Source: Planctomycetota bacterium
Lineage (GTDB): Bacteria; Planctomycetota; Phycisphaerae; Sedimentisphaerales; Anaerobacaceae
NCBI GenBank assembly: GCA_023481165.1
Contig: JAMCWO010000224.1
Coordinates: forward strand, 1 to 35,364
DNA length: 35,364 bases
Direction of reading: 5' to 3'
A model generated the notes under the pieces. It had not been told where the DNA came from. It saw only the letters and a program-made list of their open reading frames with translations, and ran no database searches. Shown one piece after another: positions 8,657-18,607 of this stretch (within the stretch, counting starts at the first letter, position 1; every line of letters begins with the position of its first letter). The position numbers were made by a program, and so were the translations under genes.

Positions 8657-11365
8657 ATGCCTACAATCTATGTGGAAGGCCAGCCTTACGAGGTATCCCC
8701 GGGTCTGAACCTGCTGCATGCGTGTCTGTCCCTGGGTTTCAATATCCCCTATTTCTGCTGGCATCCCGCCATGCACTCCGTCGGGGCGTGCCGACAATGC
8801 GCCGTGAAACTCTTCAAAGATGAGAACGACACCAAGGGCAAGATCGTCATGAGCTGCATGACCCTGGCCCGGGATGGGACGCGCATTTCGATCGCAGACC
8901 CCCAGGCCGTGTGGTTCCGCAAAGTGGCGATCGAGTGGCTCATGCTCAACCATCCGCATGATTGCCCCGTCTGCGATGAAGGAGGGGAATGCCATCTGCA
9001 GGACATGACCGAAATGTGCGGCCATGTCTATCGTCGCACACGTTTCAAGAAACGCACGTACCGCAACCAGTACCTGGGTCCCTTTCTCACGCACGAGATG
9101 AACCGGTGCATCCAGTGCTATCGGTGCGTGCGTTTCTATCGGGGCTACGCCGGCGGCCGCGACTTTCACACGCTGGCCTGGCACAACTCGGTTTACTTTG
9201 GGCGCCATCAGGACGGGGTCCTGCAGAGCAAGTTCAGCGGCAATCTCGTGGAGGTGTGCCCGACGGGGGTCTTCGACGACAAGACCCTGGCCCGCCACTA
9301 TGTGCGCAAATGGGACCTGCAGACGGCGCCTTCCATCTGTGTGCATTGCGCGCTCGGCTGCAATACGATTCCCGGCGCGCGTTACGGCACGCTGCGCCGC
9401 ATCCGGAACCGCTACAATGGGGACGTCAACAGTTACTGGCTCTGCGATCGCGGCCGCTATGGGTACGAATTCGTGAACAGTCCGCAACGCATCCGCCGGC
9501 CGCTGCTGCGCAACGGGGACGGTCGACCGACGTTGGCCGCGAAGGAAACGGCCTTGACGCAGATTGGGGGCGTGCTGCGGGAGAGCCGGCACGTCATCGG
9601 GATTGGCTCGGCGCGGGCTTCCCTGGAATCCAATTTCGCCCTGCGCTGCCTCGTGGGACCGGAGAACTTCTACTTGGGAACCTGCCGCGCCGAAGTGCAA
9701 CTGCTCTCGGCCGCCATCGACGTTCTGCGGAACGGTCCCGTCCCGTCGGCTTCGCTCCATGAAGCGGCTTGGGCGGATGCCGTCTTCGTGCTGGGGGAAG
9801 ATGTGCCCAACGTGGCGCCGGTGCTGGAGCTGGCCTTGCGGCAATCTACCCTCCGTAAACCCAGCGACACCATCCAGGACTTGCACATCGAACCGTGGAA
9901 CGATGCGGCCCTGCGCGAGGCCATCCAGACGGAGAAAGGGCCTTTGTTTCTGGCCACGACCTACAGCACGGATCTGGATGCCTCGGCCACGCAGGCGTAT
10001 CACGCCGCCCCGCAGGACATCGCCCGGTTGGGCTTCGCCGTGGCGAACCTGCTGGATGCGAACGCTCCCTCCGTTCCCGGCCTGCTCGCGCCGATCGCCG
10101 CCCTCGCGCGGCAGATCGCCGGCCAATTGGCGGAGGCGCGACGCCCTCTGGTGGTGGCCGGGGTCCATTGCGGGATGGGAGCGGTCCTCCAGGCCGCCGC
10201 CAACGTGGCCTACGCCTTGCAGCGCAAGAATGAGAACACGCGTATCTGTCTTGCCGCGCCCTGGTGCAATAGCTTGGGGTTGGGGATGATGGGCGGCAAG
10301 TGTGTCGACTCGGCCATCGACGCTCTCCGTGCCAGAGGATCGACTACTCTCGTCGTTCTGGAAAGCGACCTCTACCGCCACCTGGATGTAGCGGAGGCGA
10401 ACAACCTGCTGAACACGGCCAACCATGTCGTTGTCCTTGACTCACTGCGTCACAAGACGACCGATAAAGCTGACTTCGTTCTGCCGGCCGGGACGTTTGC
10501 CGAATCCACGGGGACGTTCGTGAACAATGAGGGTCGGGCGCAGCGGTTCTTTGCGGTCTTGCCGCCGGCTGGCGAGGTTCAGGAAAGCTGGCGCTGGATC
10601 GGCGAACTCCTGGCGGCCAGCGGCCAACGCTCGTCCGCGCCCTGGCAGACATTCGATGAGATTGTGGAAGACCTCGTGCGGGCCATGCCGGCCTTCGCGC
10701 CGGTTGCTCGGGCCGCGCCGTCGGCGGACTTTCGGATGGCGGGACAGCGGATCCCGCGCCAGTCGCATCGCTACAGCGGTCGCACCGCGATTCACGCGGC
10801 CGTGAATGTTCATGAGCCGCAGCCCCCGGCGGATCCCGATTCGCCCCTGGCCTTCTCGATGGAAGGCTACCTGAATCAGCCGCCTTCGTCCCTGATCCCG
10901 CGCTTCTGGGCGCCACAATGGAACTCGGTCCAGGCGGTGAATAAGTTCCAGGAAGAGGTGGCAGGCGTCTTACGTGGCGGAAACCCGGGAAAGCGGCTGA
11001 TTGAACCCCAAGCCGACGGCCAGGTTGAGTACTTTACGGAGATTCCGGAGGCGTTCGAACGGCGGGAGGGCTACCTGCTCGTCGTTCCCGGTTACCATGT
11101 TTTCGGCTCGGAAGAGCTCAGCATATTGTCTTCGGGCGTGGCCGAGCTGGCGCCTATGCCCTACATCGCTGTCAATCCGGAGGACGCCGGGAAGCTCATT
11201 GTCCGGGAGAATGGATTAGTGGACGTCGCCCTTTCCACTACGTCCCACTATCTGCCCGTCCGGATCGCCCCGGCGGTTCCCCCGGGTCTGGCGGTGGTTC
11301 CGATGGGCCTGCCCGGCATTCAATGGAACGGACAGCCCGTCTGGAAAAAGCTGCTGCGGACGTAG
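8657..11365 (+). CDS. nuoG: NADH-quinone oxidoreductase subunit G
   Basis: This 902-residue subunit, the E. coli size, is a relay of iron-sulfur clusters. The N-terminal ferredoxin domain has N1b ligands (PYFCWHP, GACRQCAV, MSCMT). Next is H-x3-C-x2-C-x5-C for N5 (HPHDCPVCDEGGEC) and a CIQCYRC block plus VCPTG for N4. A molybdopterin-oxidoreductase-type motif CVHCALGC ... WLC then supplies the four Cys of the extra cluster N7, present only in some lineages including E. coli. The rest (about 240-900) is a catalytically inactive molybdopterin-enzyme-like domain, including ADFVLPAGTFAESTGTFVNNEGRAQ. ATG 8657 directly follows a repeat and has no clear ribosome-binding site. nuoH follows after 12 bp. 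Confidence 0.95.
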   Translation: MPTIYVEGQPYEVSPGLNLLHACLSLGFNIPYFCWHPAMHSVGACRQCAVKLFKDENDTKGKIVMSCMTLARDGTRISIADPQAVWFRKVAIEWLMLNHPHDCPVCDEGGECHLQDMTEMCGHVYRRTRFKKRTYRNQYLGPFLTHEMNRCIQCYRCVRFYRGYAGGRDFHTLAWHNSVYFGRHQDGVLQSKFSGNLVEVCPTGVFDDKTLARHYVRKWDLQTAPSICVHCALGCNTIPGARYGTLRRIRNRYNGDVNSYWLCDRGRYGYEFVNSPQRIRRPLLRNGDGRPTLAAKETALTQIGGVLRESRHVIGIGSARASLESNFALRCLVGPENFYLGTCRAEVQLLSAAIDVLRNGPVPSASLHEAAWADAVFVLGEDVPNVAPVLELALRQSTLRKPSDTIQDLHIEPWNDAALREAIQTEKGPLFLATTYSTDLDASATQAYHAAPQDIARLGFAVANLLDANAPSVPGLLAPIAALARQIAGQLAEARRPLVVAGVHCGMGAVLQAAANVAYALQRKNENTRICLAAPWCNSLGLGMMGGKCVDSAIDALRARGSTTLVVLESDLYRHLDVAEANNLLNTANHVVVLDSLRHKTTDKADFVLPAGTFAESTGTFVNNEGRAQRFFAVLPPAGEVQESWRWIGELLAASGQRSSAPWQTFDEIVEDLVRAMPAFAPVARAAPSADFRMAGQRIPRQSHRYSGRTAIHAAVNVHEPQPPADPDSPLAFSMEGYLNQPPSSLIPRFWAPQWNSVQAVNKFQEEVAGVLRGGNPGKRLIEPQADGQVEYFTEIPEAFERREGYLLVVPGYHVFGSEELSILSSGVAELAPMPYIAVNPEDAGKLIVRENGLVDVALSTTSHYLPVRIAPAVPPGLAVVPMGLPGIQWNGQPVWKKLLRT

Positions 11366-11377
11366 CGCGTAAGTACC

Positions 11378-12334
11378 ATGCACAGTGTGGGCATATCTCT
11401 GCTGATCGTCTTTGTCGTTCTCGCGTGCATCCTCGGCGTGGCTTCGGGGCTGATCTGGCTGGAGCGTCGCCTGCTGGCCCTCTGGCAAGACCGCTATGGA
11501 CCCAACCGGGTAGGCCCGTTCGGACTGCTCCAGGTTCTGGCGGATATCATCAAGATCCTCATGAAAGAGGACTGGATTCCGCCGTTTGCGGATAAGCCGG
11601 TCTTTGTCATCGCGCCCGCTATCACCGTTATAACCACGCTCCTGTCGTTCTCGGTGATTGTCTTCGCCCCGGGGATCACCGTGGTCGATCTGGGGATTGG
11701 CGTGCTTCTGTTTCTGGCGATGTCCTCGCTGGGCGTTTACAGCCTGGTGCTGGCGGGATGGTCGTCGGATAACAAGTATTCCCTGCTGGGCGGGCTGCGG
11801 GCCGCCGCTCAGATGCTCAGTTACGAGCTTTTCGTAGGGCTGTCGCTGATGGGCGTGGTGATGCTGGCCGGCTCCTTCCGCATCGCGGACATCGTGGAGG
11901 CCCAACGCGGCCTGTGGTTCTGCGGTCCTCAGTTTGTCGGCTTCGTGATCTTTTTCATTGCGGGTCTGGCCGAAACGCATCGGTTGCCCCTGGATCTTCC
12001 CGAAGCGGACAACGAGCTGGTGGCCGGCTACCACAGCGAGTACTCCGGGATGAAGTTCGGCCTCTTCTTCCTGGGGGAGTACATCGGGATCACCCTGATC
12101 TCCGCGATGATTGCGACGTTCTTTTTCGGCGGCTGGCTCGGGCCGGTTTTGCCGGGCCTCCTGTGGTTCATCATCAAGACCTTCTTCTTTATCTGCCTGT
12201 TCATCGCCCTGCGCGCCGCCCTGCCCCGGCCGCGCTACGACCAGCTCATGTCCGTCAGTTGGAAATGGATCCTCCCCCTGGCTCTGCTGAACCTTCTGGT
12301 GACGGGGGCCATTCTGGTATCGCGTACCACGTAA
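11378..12334 (+). CDS. nuoH: NADH-quinone oxidoreductase subunit H
   Basis: This 318-residue membrane subunit has eight or so helices and forms the lid of the quinone chamber, linking it to the proton channels. Family marks: LIWLERRLLALWQDRYGPNRVGPFGLLQVLADIIK (cytoplasmic loop 1), AEADNELVAGYHSEYSGMKF-type loop (here LPEADNELVAGYHSEYSG) and the RAALPRPRYDQLMSVSWKWILPLALLN ending. The E-rich third loop that interacts with quinone and NuoA is intact. It starts at ATG 11378 and is followed after 12 bp by nuoI. Confidence 0.96.
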   Translation: MHSVGISLLIVFVVLACILGVASGLIWLERRLLALWQDRYGPNRVGPFGLLQVLADIIKILMKEDWIPPFADKPVFVIAPAITVITTLLSFSVIVFAPGITVVDLGIGVLLFLAMSSLGVYSLVLAGWSSDNKYSLLGGLRAAAQMLSYELFVGLSLMGVVMLAGSFRIADIVEAQRGLWFCGPQFVGFVIFFIAGLAETHRLPLDLPEADNELVAGYHSEYSGMKFGLFFLGEYIGITLISAMIATFFFGGWLGPVLPGLLWFIIKTFFFICLFIALRAALPRPRYDQLMSVSWKWILPLALLNLLVTGAILVSRTT

Positions 12335-12346
12335 CGAGGAGAACAC

Positions 12347-12862
12347 ATGCTCAGTCTGATCCGAACGGTGTGGCTGGTCCTGTTGCACATGTTTCACCGG
12401 CGCGTCACGATCCAGTATCCCGAGCACAAGGCGCCTTTGCCGCCGCGCTGGCGGGGTCGCATCATTCTTTCCCGCGATCCCGACGGCGGGGAACGGTGCG
12501 TCGCCTGTTATCTCTGTGCCATTGCCTGCCCGGTGGACTGCATCGCGCTGCAGGCCACGCAGGATGAGCACGGCCGGCGGTACCCGGAGTGGTTTCGGAT
12601 CAACTTCTCCCGCTGCATCTTCTGCGGCTTCTGCGAGGAGGCGTGTCCAACCTATGCGATCCAGCTTACGCCGGACTTCGAGATGTCCGAATACCACCGC
12701 GAGAACCTGGTCTACGAGAAAGAGGACCTGCTGATCAGCGGGCAGGGCAAATATCACGGGTACAACTTCTATCGGGTGGCCGGACTGGCCATCGGCGGAA
12801 AGGACAAGGGCCAGGGCGAGGAAGATCGGCCGCCCGTGGATCTGCGCACGCTCTTGCCGTGA
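12347..12862 (+). CDS. nuoI: NADH-quinone oxidoreductase subunit I
   Basis: This 171-residue, 8Fe-ferredoxin-like subunit carries clusters N6a and N6b, bridging NuoG and NuoB. The two motifs are [15 protein letters not shown] and [15 protein letters not shown], each with C-x2-C-x2-C-x3-C(P). An N-terminal amphipathic stretch ([21 protein letters not shown]) anchors it to the membrane arm. A good GAGGAG precedes ATG 12347. nuoJ starts 2 bp after the stop. Confidence 0.96.
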   Translation: MLSLIRTVWLVLLHMFHRRVTIQYPEHKAPLPPRWRGRIILSRDPDGGERCVACYLCAIACPVDCIALQATQDEHGRRYPEWFRINFSRCIFCGFCEEACPTYAIQLTPDFEMSEYHRENLVYEKEDLLISGQGKYHGYNFYRVAGLAIGGKDKGQGEEDRPPVDLRTLLP

Positions 12863-12864
12863 AC

Positions 12865-13377
12865 ATGACTGCCATCTTCTACATTTCGGCTGCTATCGCT
12901 GTCGTGGCCACCTTTCTGACCATCACACGGGTCAACGTGGTGCATTCGCTTCTGTACTTCATCTGCTCGCTGCTGGCGACCGGAGTGATGTTCTTCGTCC
13001 TCGGGGCGACTTTCGTAGCGGCCTTGGTCGTCATCATCAACGCGGGCGCGATCATGGTCCTGTTTGTGTTCGTCATCATGATGCTGAACGTCGGGCCGCA
13101 GTCGGCGGACCAGGAGCGAGCCCGGCTGCGCCCGCATGTCTGGATCGGACCCGGGCTGCTGAGCCTGCTGTTGCTGATCGAATTGGTCTACAGCCTTGGG
13201 CGCTACCACACTGGCGTCACGAGCGGGCAGACAGTGGGACCCCAGCAGGTGGGTACGGCGTTGTTCGGTCCTTACCTGTTGGCGGTCGAGCTGGCTTCCA
13301 TGCTTCTGCTGGCAGGCCTGTTGGGGGCGTACCATCTGGGCCGGGGAGTCATGACGTTCATGGATAGGAAACCTTGA
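12865..13377 (+). CDS. nuoJ: NADH-quinone oxidoreductase subunit J
   Basis: This 170-residue subunit has five membrane helices. The conserved region HSLLYFICSLLATGVMFFVLGATFVAALVVIINAGAIMVLFVFVIMMLN is the NuoJ signature, including the pi-bulge helix 3. ATG 12865 is chosen because the family begins with a short hydrophobic N-terminus. A GTG at 12859 overlapping the nuoI stop would add only two residues. The longer frame back to 12589 overlaps nuoI and is not coding. The stop shares one base with the nuoK start (TGATG). Confidence 0.95.
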   Translation: MTAIFYISAAIAVVATFLTITRVNVVHSLLYFICSLLATGVMFFVLGATFVAALVVIINAGAIMVLFVFVIMMLNVGPQSADQERARLRPHVWIGPGLLSLLLLIELVYSLGRYHTGVTSGQTVGPQQVGTALFGPYLLAVELASMLLLAGLLGAYHLGRGVMTFMDRKP

Positions 13378-13685
13378 TGGCGACGATACCGGTCGAGACG
13401 GGGTTCATTATCGCCGGCCTGTTGTTTCTGCTGGGTCTGATAGGGGTCCTGGTCCGGCGCAATATCATCTACATTCTGCTGGCCATCGAAATCATGCTCA
13501 ATGCCGCAGGCTTGGCCTTTGTCGTGGCGGGCGCCCATTGGGAGCAGCCGGATGGCCAGGTGATGTACTTCTTCGTGCTAACGATGGCGGCGGCCGAGGT
13601 CGCCGTGGGATTGAGCTTGGTGCTCCAGATGTACCACAAGTTCAACACCCTGGATGCCAATCTGATCAACCGGATGCGGGGCTGA
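13377..13685 (+). CDS. nuoK: NADH-quinone oxidoreductase subunit K
   Basis: This 102-residue subunit with three membrane helices is homologous to MrpC. The two buried glutamates needed for proton transfer are visible in LLAIEIMLNAAGLAF and AAAEVAVGLSLVL. I use ATG 13377, overlapping the nuoJ stop as TGATG, rather than the TTG three bases upstream, because the overlap is the usual coupling arrangement. nuoL starts 1 bp after the stop. Confidence 0.95.
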   Translation: MATIPVETGFIIAGLLFLLGLIGVLVRRNIIYILLAIEIMLNAAGLAFVVAGAHWEQPDGQVMYFFVLTMAAAEVAVGLSLVLQMYHKFNTLDANLINRMRG

Positions 13686-13686
13686 G

Positions 13687-15573
13687 ATGCTGAGTCTGTT
13701 GTGGCTGGTGCCGATCTTACCCCTGGTGGGCTTTGCGATCCTGGCCGTCACCGCCGGTCAACTAGCGCGCAAAGCGGTCTCGGTGATCGCCGTCGGCGCG
13801 GTGAGTCTGTCGGCGCTCATCGCCATTGGGATAACGGTAGCCTATACCATCACCGCGCCTGCCGGCACCGTATATTCCCAGACGCTCTGGCAGTGGATGC
13901 GCGTAGGCAATTTCGCGCCCGCGGTGGCCCTGCACCTCGATGCACTTTCCATGACGATGATGGTCGTGGTCGCGTTCGTCAGCGCCTTGATCCACATCTA
14001 TTCGACAGGCTTCATGGCCGACGACACGGGGTACAGCCGGTTCTTCGCGTACATGAACCTCTTTGTCGGCGCGATGCTGACCCTGGTCTTGGCGGACAAC
14101 CTGCTGCTGCTGTACTTGGGCTGGGAGGGCGTGGGACTGTGCAGCTATCTGCTGATCGGCTTTTGGTATCGGGACCCGGATAATGTCCGGGCCGCACTGA
14201 AGGCCTTCTTCGTGACCCGCATCGGCGACACCGCTTTCGCCATCGGCATATTTCTGCTGTTCACGTCGCTGGGCACGCTGAACATTCCCGCCGTTCTCGA
14301 CGAGATCTCCACGTACGCTCCCGGATCGACTTTGCCTACGGCGGCGGCGGCCTTGCTGCTGGTGGGCGCTATGGCCAAGTCCGCCCAGCTTCCTTTGCAG
14401 ACGTGGCTGCCGGACGCCATGGCCGGTCCCACGCCGGTCAGTGCCCTGATCCACGCGGCCACGATGGTGACTGCGGGCGTCTATCTGATCGCGCGGATGC
14501 ACACGCTCTTTGTGATGGCGCCCGCCGTTCTGCTGGCGGTGGCGATCATTGGGGCCGTTACGCAACTGGTGGCCTCGTTCAGCGCTCTGACCCAATATGA
14601 CATCAAGCGCATCCTGGCCTATTCCACCATCAGTCAGATCGGCTACATGTTTCTCGCCCTCGGAGTAGGGGCCTGGGCGGCCGCCATCTACCACTTCGGC
14701 ACGCACGCGTTCTTCAAGGCCGCCTTGTTCCTGGGAGCGGGAGTGGTCATCAAAATGCTCGATGAAGAACACGACATCTTCAAGATGGGAGGCTTGCGCC
14801 ATCGGTATCCCCTCACGTTCTGGGCCTTCCTCTTTGCGGCCTTGACCCTGGCGGCGGTCCCGCCGTTGACCATCACTTTCAATAGCAAGGACCTTATTCT
14901 GAATCAGGCCTTTCTATCCAAAGGCGGGCGCGGTCTTTGGATCCTGGGCCTGATCGGGACCTTTTTGACGGCGGCGTACACGTTCCGCATGGTCTTCGTG
15001 GTCTTCTTCGGTCCCGCGCAGAGCAGGCCCGAGAAGACGCCCGCACGGTCCATGGTAGCGCCGTTCGTCGTCTTGGCGTTCCTGGGGGCCATCGCCGGGA
15101 TACCGGAGTTGCTGACGGCTATCTTCGGCTCCCAGAATCTCTCCTCCTTCCTTCGTTCCGCTCTGCCCGGACCGACGCGGGACTTTCCGTCTGCCGACGG
15201 TCCGTGGCTGTTCCAGCTTATCTACGTGGCGACAGCCCTCGCGGGAATCGCCGTCGCTTATCTTCTCTACGAGCGTGCGCCCCAGTACACCCGCTCGGTC
15301 GTCTCCACCTCTGTCGGGTCATGGTTGCATCGGTGGTGGTTCGCGGATTGGGGGTTCGACTGGCTGTATCAGAAGCTGTTCGTCGGACCCTACGTGGTGC
15401 TGGCCCGCATCAATCGCAACGATGTCGTAGATCTATTCTACAAGGGACTGGCACTGATTTCGCGGGTGATCAACGGCCTGTTGTCCTCGACTGTCAACGG
15501 CAATGTACGATGGTACGTCGCGGCGGTGGCCGGCGGGGCGGTCATCGTAGTCGGGCTTGTGGTGATTCTATGA
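13687..15573 (+). CDS. nuoL: NADH-quinone oxidoreductase subunit L
   Basis: This 628-residue antiporter-like subunit sits at the far end of the membrane arm. It has about 14 core helices plus a C-terminal extension that forms the long lateral helix and final anchor. Landmarks: LLLLYLGWEGVGLCSYLLIGFWY (conserved Glu at the subunit interface), LPLQTWLPDAMAGPTPVSALIHAATMVTAGVYLIAR (channel Lys/His region) and DIKRILAYSTISQIGYMFLALG. Full length suggests a complete proton channel. The TGA overlaps the nuoM ATG by 4 bp. Confidence 0.96.
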   Translation: MLSLLWLVPILPLVGFAILAVTAGQLARKAVSVIAVGAVSLSALIAIGITVAYTITAPAGTVYSQTLWQWMRVGNFAPAVALHLDALSMTMMVVVAFVSALIHIYSTGFMADDTGYSRFFAYMNLFVGAMLTLVLADNLLLLYLGWEGVGLCSYLLIGFWYRDPDNVRAALKAFFVTRIGDTAFAIGIFLLFTSLGTLNIPAVLDEISTYAPGSTLPTAAAALLLVGAMAKSAQLPLQTWLPDAMAGPTPVSALIHAATMVTAGVYLIARMHTLFVMAPAVLLAVAIIGAVTQLVASFSALTQYDIKRILAYSTISQIGYMFLALGVGAWAAAIYHFGTHAFFKAALFLGAGVVIKMLDEEHDIFKMGGLRHRYPLTFWAFLFAALTLAAVPPLTITFNSKDLILNQAFLSKGGRGLWILGLIGTFLTAAYTFRMVFVVFFGPAQSRPEKTPARSMVAPFVVLAFLGAIAGIPELLTAIFGSQNLSSFLRSALPGPTRDFPSADGPWLFQLIYVATALAGIAVAYLLYERAPQYTRSVVSTSVGSWLHRWWFADWGFDWLYQKLFVGPYVVLARINRNDVVDLFYKGLALISRVINGLLSSTVNGNVRWYVAAVAGGAVIVVGLVVIL

Positions 15574-17138
15574 TTCTGGCAGGGCTGCTCATCATCACGG
15601 CGGGCGGGGGGATTCTGGCCTGGGTCGTTGGCGCCTGGAGCGAAAGGGCTTGTCGCTGGGTGGCTCTGCTTGCTCTGTGCGCGGACTTGGCGTTGCTGAT
15701 CTTCGTCTGGGTGTCCTACAGTGCGAGCGGCGGTGCGTTGATGGAACCGCCCTGGCTCCTGCAGATCGATTACCCGTGGATTGGTCCTCTCGGCATCCGG
15801 TTCCATCTGGGAATGGATGGACTGAGCCTGCTGCTTGTGACATTGACCGCCTTCCTGGGAATTGCGTCAGTCGGCGCCTCTTGGACCGAGATCCGGGAGC
15901 ACGTGCCCGCGTTTCACCTGACGCTCCTGTGGACGTTGGCCGGAACGATGGGGGTCTTCCTGGCCCTTGATCTGTTCCTGTTCTACTTCTTCTGGGAGTT
16001 GATGCTGGTGCCGATGTACTTTCTCATCGGGATCTGGGGCCATGAGGGCCGCGTACGGGCGGCGTACAAATTCTTCCTCTTCACGCAGGGCGGGGGTCTC
16101 TTGCTGTTTGCGGGCATCCTGGGCCTGTACTTCCTTCATGCCCGGAACACCGGCGTCTACAGCTTTCAGTACCGCGAATTGCTGCAAGGCGTGGCATCGT
16201 CATCCTTCGCTTTCATGCTGATGCTGGGCTTCTTCCTGGGCTTTGCGGTCAAGCTGCCGGTGGTCGGCTTGCATACATGGCTGCCGGACGCCCATACCGA
16301 AGCGCCGACGGCGGGGAGTGTAGTGCTGGCGGGCTTGATGCTCAAGACCGGAGCCTACGGCTTTTTGCGCTTTGCGCTGCCACTGTTCCCAAATCAGAGT
16401 GCGGAACTGGCAAGCGCCGCGATGATCCTGGGGACGATAGGTATCCTGTATGGGGCCTTCTTGGCGTTCGCCCAGACAGACGCGAAACGGCTCGTAGCGT
16501 ACACCAGCATCAGCCATTTGGGATTTGCCCTCCTGGGAATCTATGCGGGCAACCGCCTGGCTTTGCAGGGGGCCATCATCGTGCTGCTGGCGCACGGCTT
16601 GAGCACGGGCGGCCTCTTCATTGTCGTCGGCGCTTTGCAGGAGCGTTTTCACACGCGCCGGATGGACGAGCTCAGCGGGCTCTGGTCTTCCATCCCGCGC
16701 ATGGGCGGTGTCGCAATGTTTCTGGCGGTGGCCTCGCTGGGTCTGCCCGGATTGGCGAATTTCGTCGGCGAGTTTCTCGTGCTTACGGGCACGTTCGCGG
16801 TGAGTCCTGTCCTGGCAGCGATTGCGGCGCTCGGTTTCGTTCTATCCTCTATCTACTCGCTCTGGTTGATCTATCGTTTATTTCAGGGGCCTGAGCGACG
16901 GATGAAGGAGGCACCGGACTTGGGCGGACGCGAAATGGCGATCTTTGGCGCCATCATTGCTGTCATTATATGGTTGGGGGTGTATCCACAACCGGTCCTC
17001 ACCACCGCCAAGCCCACCGTGGACTCTCTCGTGAGCTCGGCCACGTACGTGATGCAGGCGGCCGATGAGTTTGGCGAGCGAGAACGCTCGCCCTACGAAG
17101 AGACGGGAGCGCCGGAGGCTGAGTATGACGAGCGCTGA
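15570..17138 (+). CDS. nuoM: NADH-quinone oxidoreductase subunit M
   Basis: This 522-residue antiporter-like proton-pumping subunit starts at ATG 15570, overlapping the nuoL stop (ATGA). The longer frame from 14937 overlaps nuoL and is not coding upstream of this ATG. Key segments: LFLFYFFWELMLVPMYFLIGIWG (conserved interface Glu), KLPVVGLHTWLPDAHTEAPTAGSVVLAGLMLKTGAYGFLR and DAKRLVAYTSISHLGFALLGIY (channel Lys). The last 40 residues after the final helix (VMQAADEFGERERSPYEETG) are a charged tail that overlaps the nuoN start by 14 bp. Confidence 0.96.
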   Translation: MILAGLLIITAGGGILAWVVGAWSERACRWVALLALCADLALLIFVWVSYSASGGALMEPPWLLQIDYPWIGPLGIRFHLGMDGLSLLLVTLTAFLGIASVGASWTEIREHVPAFHLTLLWTLAGTMGVFLALDLFLFYFFWELMLVPMYFLIGIWGHEGRVRAAYKFFLFTQGGGLLLFAGILGLYFLHARNTGVYSFQYRELLQGVASSSFAFMLMLGFFLGFAVKLPVVGLHTWLPDAHTEAPTAGSVVLAGLMLKTGAYGFLRFALPLFPNQSAELASAAMILGTIGILYGAFLAFAQTDAKRLVAYTSISHLGFALLGIYAGNRLALQGAIIVLLAHGLSTGGLFIVVGALQERFHTRRMDELSGLWSSIPRMGGVAMFLAVASLGLPGLANFVGEFLVLTGTFAVSPVLAAIAALGFVLSSIYSLWLIYRLFQGPERRMKEAPDLGGREMAIFGAIIAVIIWLGVYPQPVLTTAKPTVDSLVSSATYVMQAADEFGERERSPYEETGAPEAEYDER

Positions 17139-18582
17139 TGTGCTTCATCTTCTGCCTCTAATCGTCCTCGCCGGCGGGACCATCATCGGGATGCTCGGCA
17201 TCGCGGTCTATCGGGACCATATTCTGACCCTCGTCATCACGCTGGGCACGCTGATCGGCGCATTTGTCACGCTGCGGTTCCCGCTGCATTCGCCGAATGA
17301 GTACATCACGCCCCTGGTTCAGTTCGACGGCTATGCCATTTTCTTCCTGGGGCTGCTTTTCCTGACGGCGCTGGCTGTCGCGGTGATGTCGTATGGCTAT
17401 ATGAGGGGGCGGGCGGTCGTTCGCGAGGAGCTTTATATCCTCCTGCTGATCGCGATGCTCGGCTGTTCGGTCCTCGTCTCCAGCACACACTTCGCGTCCT
17501 TCTTTCTGGGGCTGGAAGTGCTGAGTGTCTCTTTATACGCTTTGGCGGCCTATCTTCGCTCCCAGCCGACCGATATCGAGGCAGGCCTCAAGTATCTCAT
17601 TCCGGCAGCCACGTCCAGCAGCTTCCTATTGTTTGGCATGGCCATGGTTTACGCTCATACGGGGACGATGGAGCTATCCGGCCTGGCGCAGTTCGCCACC
17701 GGGACCTGGCACAAGAGCGATCTGCTCGCCCTGGCCGGCATGGGAATGATTCTGATCGGCATCGGATTCAAGCTGGCCCTGGTGCCGTTTCATTTCTGGG
17801 CGGCGGATGTCTACGAAGGGGCGCCCGCGCCGGTGACGGCCCTGATCGCCACGGCGTCCAAGGGCGCGGTCTTTGCCTTGTTGCTGCGCTACTTCAGCGC
17901 GATGGGCATCCAGGTGCGTGAGCCATTCTTCGTCATCTTCACGGTGGTCGCGATCGCTTCGATGTTCCTGGGGAACTACCTGGCCCTGTTCCAGAGCAAC
18001 CTCAAGCGTCTGCTCGCCTATTCCTCGATTGCCCACATGGGTTATCTGCTGGTAGCCTTCCTGGCAGGGGGGCGGCTGGCCGTCACGGCGGTGATGTTCT
18101 ATCTGCTCGCCTACTTCATCACGACGCTGGGTGCTTTCGGCGTCCTCACGGCTCTGTCGAATAAGGATACCGACTTCAGCCATTTGGCGGGCTATCGCGG
18201 GTTGGTTTTTCACCATCCGCTGCTGGGCACGGTGCTGGCTGTGATGATGTTTTCTCTGGCGGGGATTCCCCTGACGGCGGGCTTTCTCGCCAAATTCTAT
18301 GTGTTGTTCGCAGGTGTACGGTCGGCCTTGTGGCTGCTGGTTCTCGTGCTCATTGTCAACAGTGTGGTCGGGCTGTTTTATTATCTGCGCGTCATCGTCG
18401 CGATCTATCAGCCAGTTCCGTTGACGCCGGAGGAGTCCCGGGCCGGTCAACCGTATCGACCTGCACCTTCCGCTTCCCTCATCGGCGGGGTTCTCCTGGT
18501 CGTGCTGACCGTCGGTTTGATCTGGCTCGGTGTCTATCCGGGGCCGGTGATCCGCTGGATCGAGGCGCTTCTGGGTTTGTAG
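17125..18582 (+). CDS. nuoN: NADH-quinone oxidoreductase subunit N
   Basis: This 485-residue third antiporter-like subunit starts at ATG 17125 within the nuoM end, with GGAGG about 8 bp upstream. Landmarks: [20 protein letters not shown] (conserved Glu), [44 protein letters not shown] (channel Lys) and [21 protein letters not shown]. This completes a full set of thirteen genes encoding all fourteen subunits. Upstream candidates back to 17065 are not in a conserved region. The next gene, transketolase, follows after only 25 bp without a visible terminator, so co-transcription is plausible. Confidence 0.96.
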   Translation: MTSADVLHLLPLIVLAGGTIIGMLGIAVYRDHILTLVITLGTLIGAFVTLRFPLHSPNEYITPLVQFDGYAIFFLGLLFLTALAVAVMSYGYMRGRAVVREELYILLLIAMLGCSVLVSSTHFASFFLGLEVLSVSLYALAAYLRSQPTDIEAGLKYLIPAATSSSFLLFGMAMVYAHTGTMELSGLAQFATGTWHKSDLLALAGMGMILIGIGFKLALVPFHFWAADVYEGAPAPVTALIATASKGAVFALLLRYFSAMGIQVREPFFVIFTVVAIASMFLGNYLALFQSNLKRLLAYSSIAHMGYLLVAFLAGGRLAVTAVMFYLLAYFITTLGAFGVLTALSNKDTDFSHLAGYRGLVFHHPLLGTVLAVMMFSLAGIPLTAGFLAKFYVLFAGVRSALWLLVLVLIVNSVVGLFYYLRVIVAIYQPVPLTPEESRAGQPYRPAPSASLIGGVLLVVLTVGLIWLGVYPGPVIRWIEALLGL

Positions 18583-18607
18583 TCGCGGTTTATACAAGGA
18601 TGTTCCC

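Noticed and set aside
8603-10426. 607-residue minus-strand open frame opposite nuoG
   Set aside because: Shadow of nuoG; composition rich in Arg, Gln and His without any motif.
13374-13376. TTG start for nuoK
   Set aside because: ATG 13377 overlaps the nuoJ stop in the common TGATG arrangement and gives the family length.
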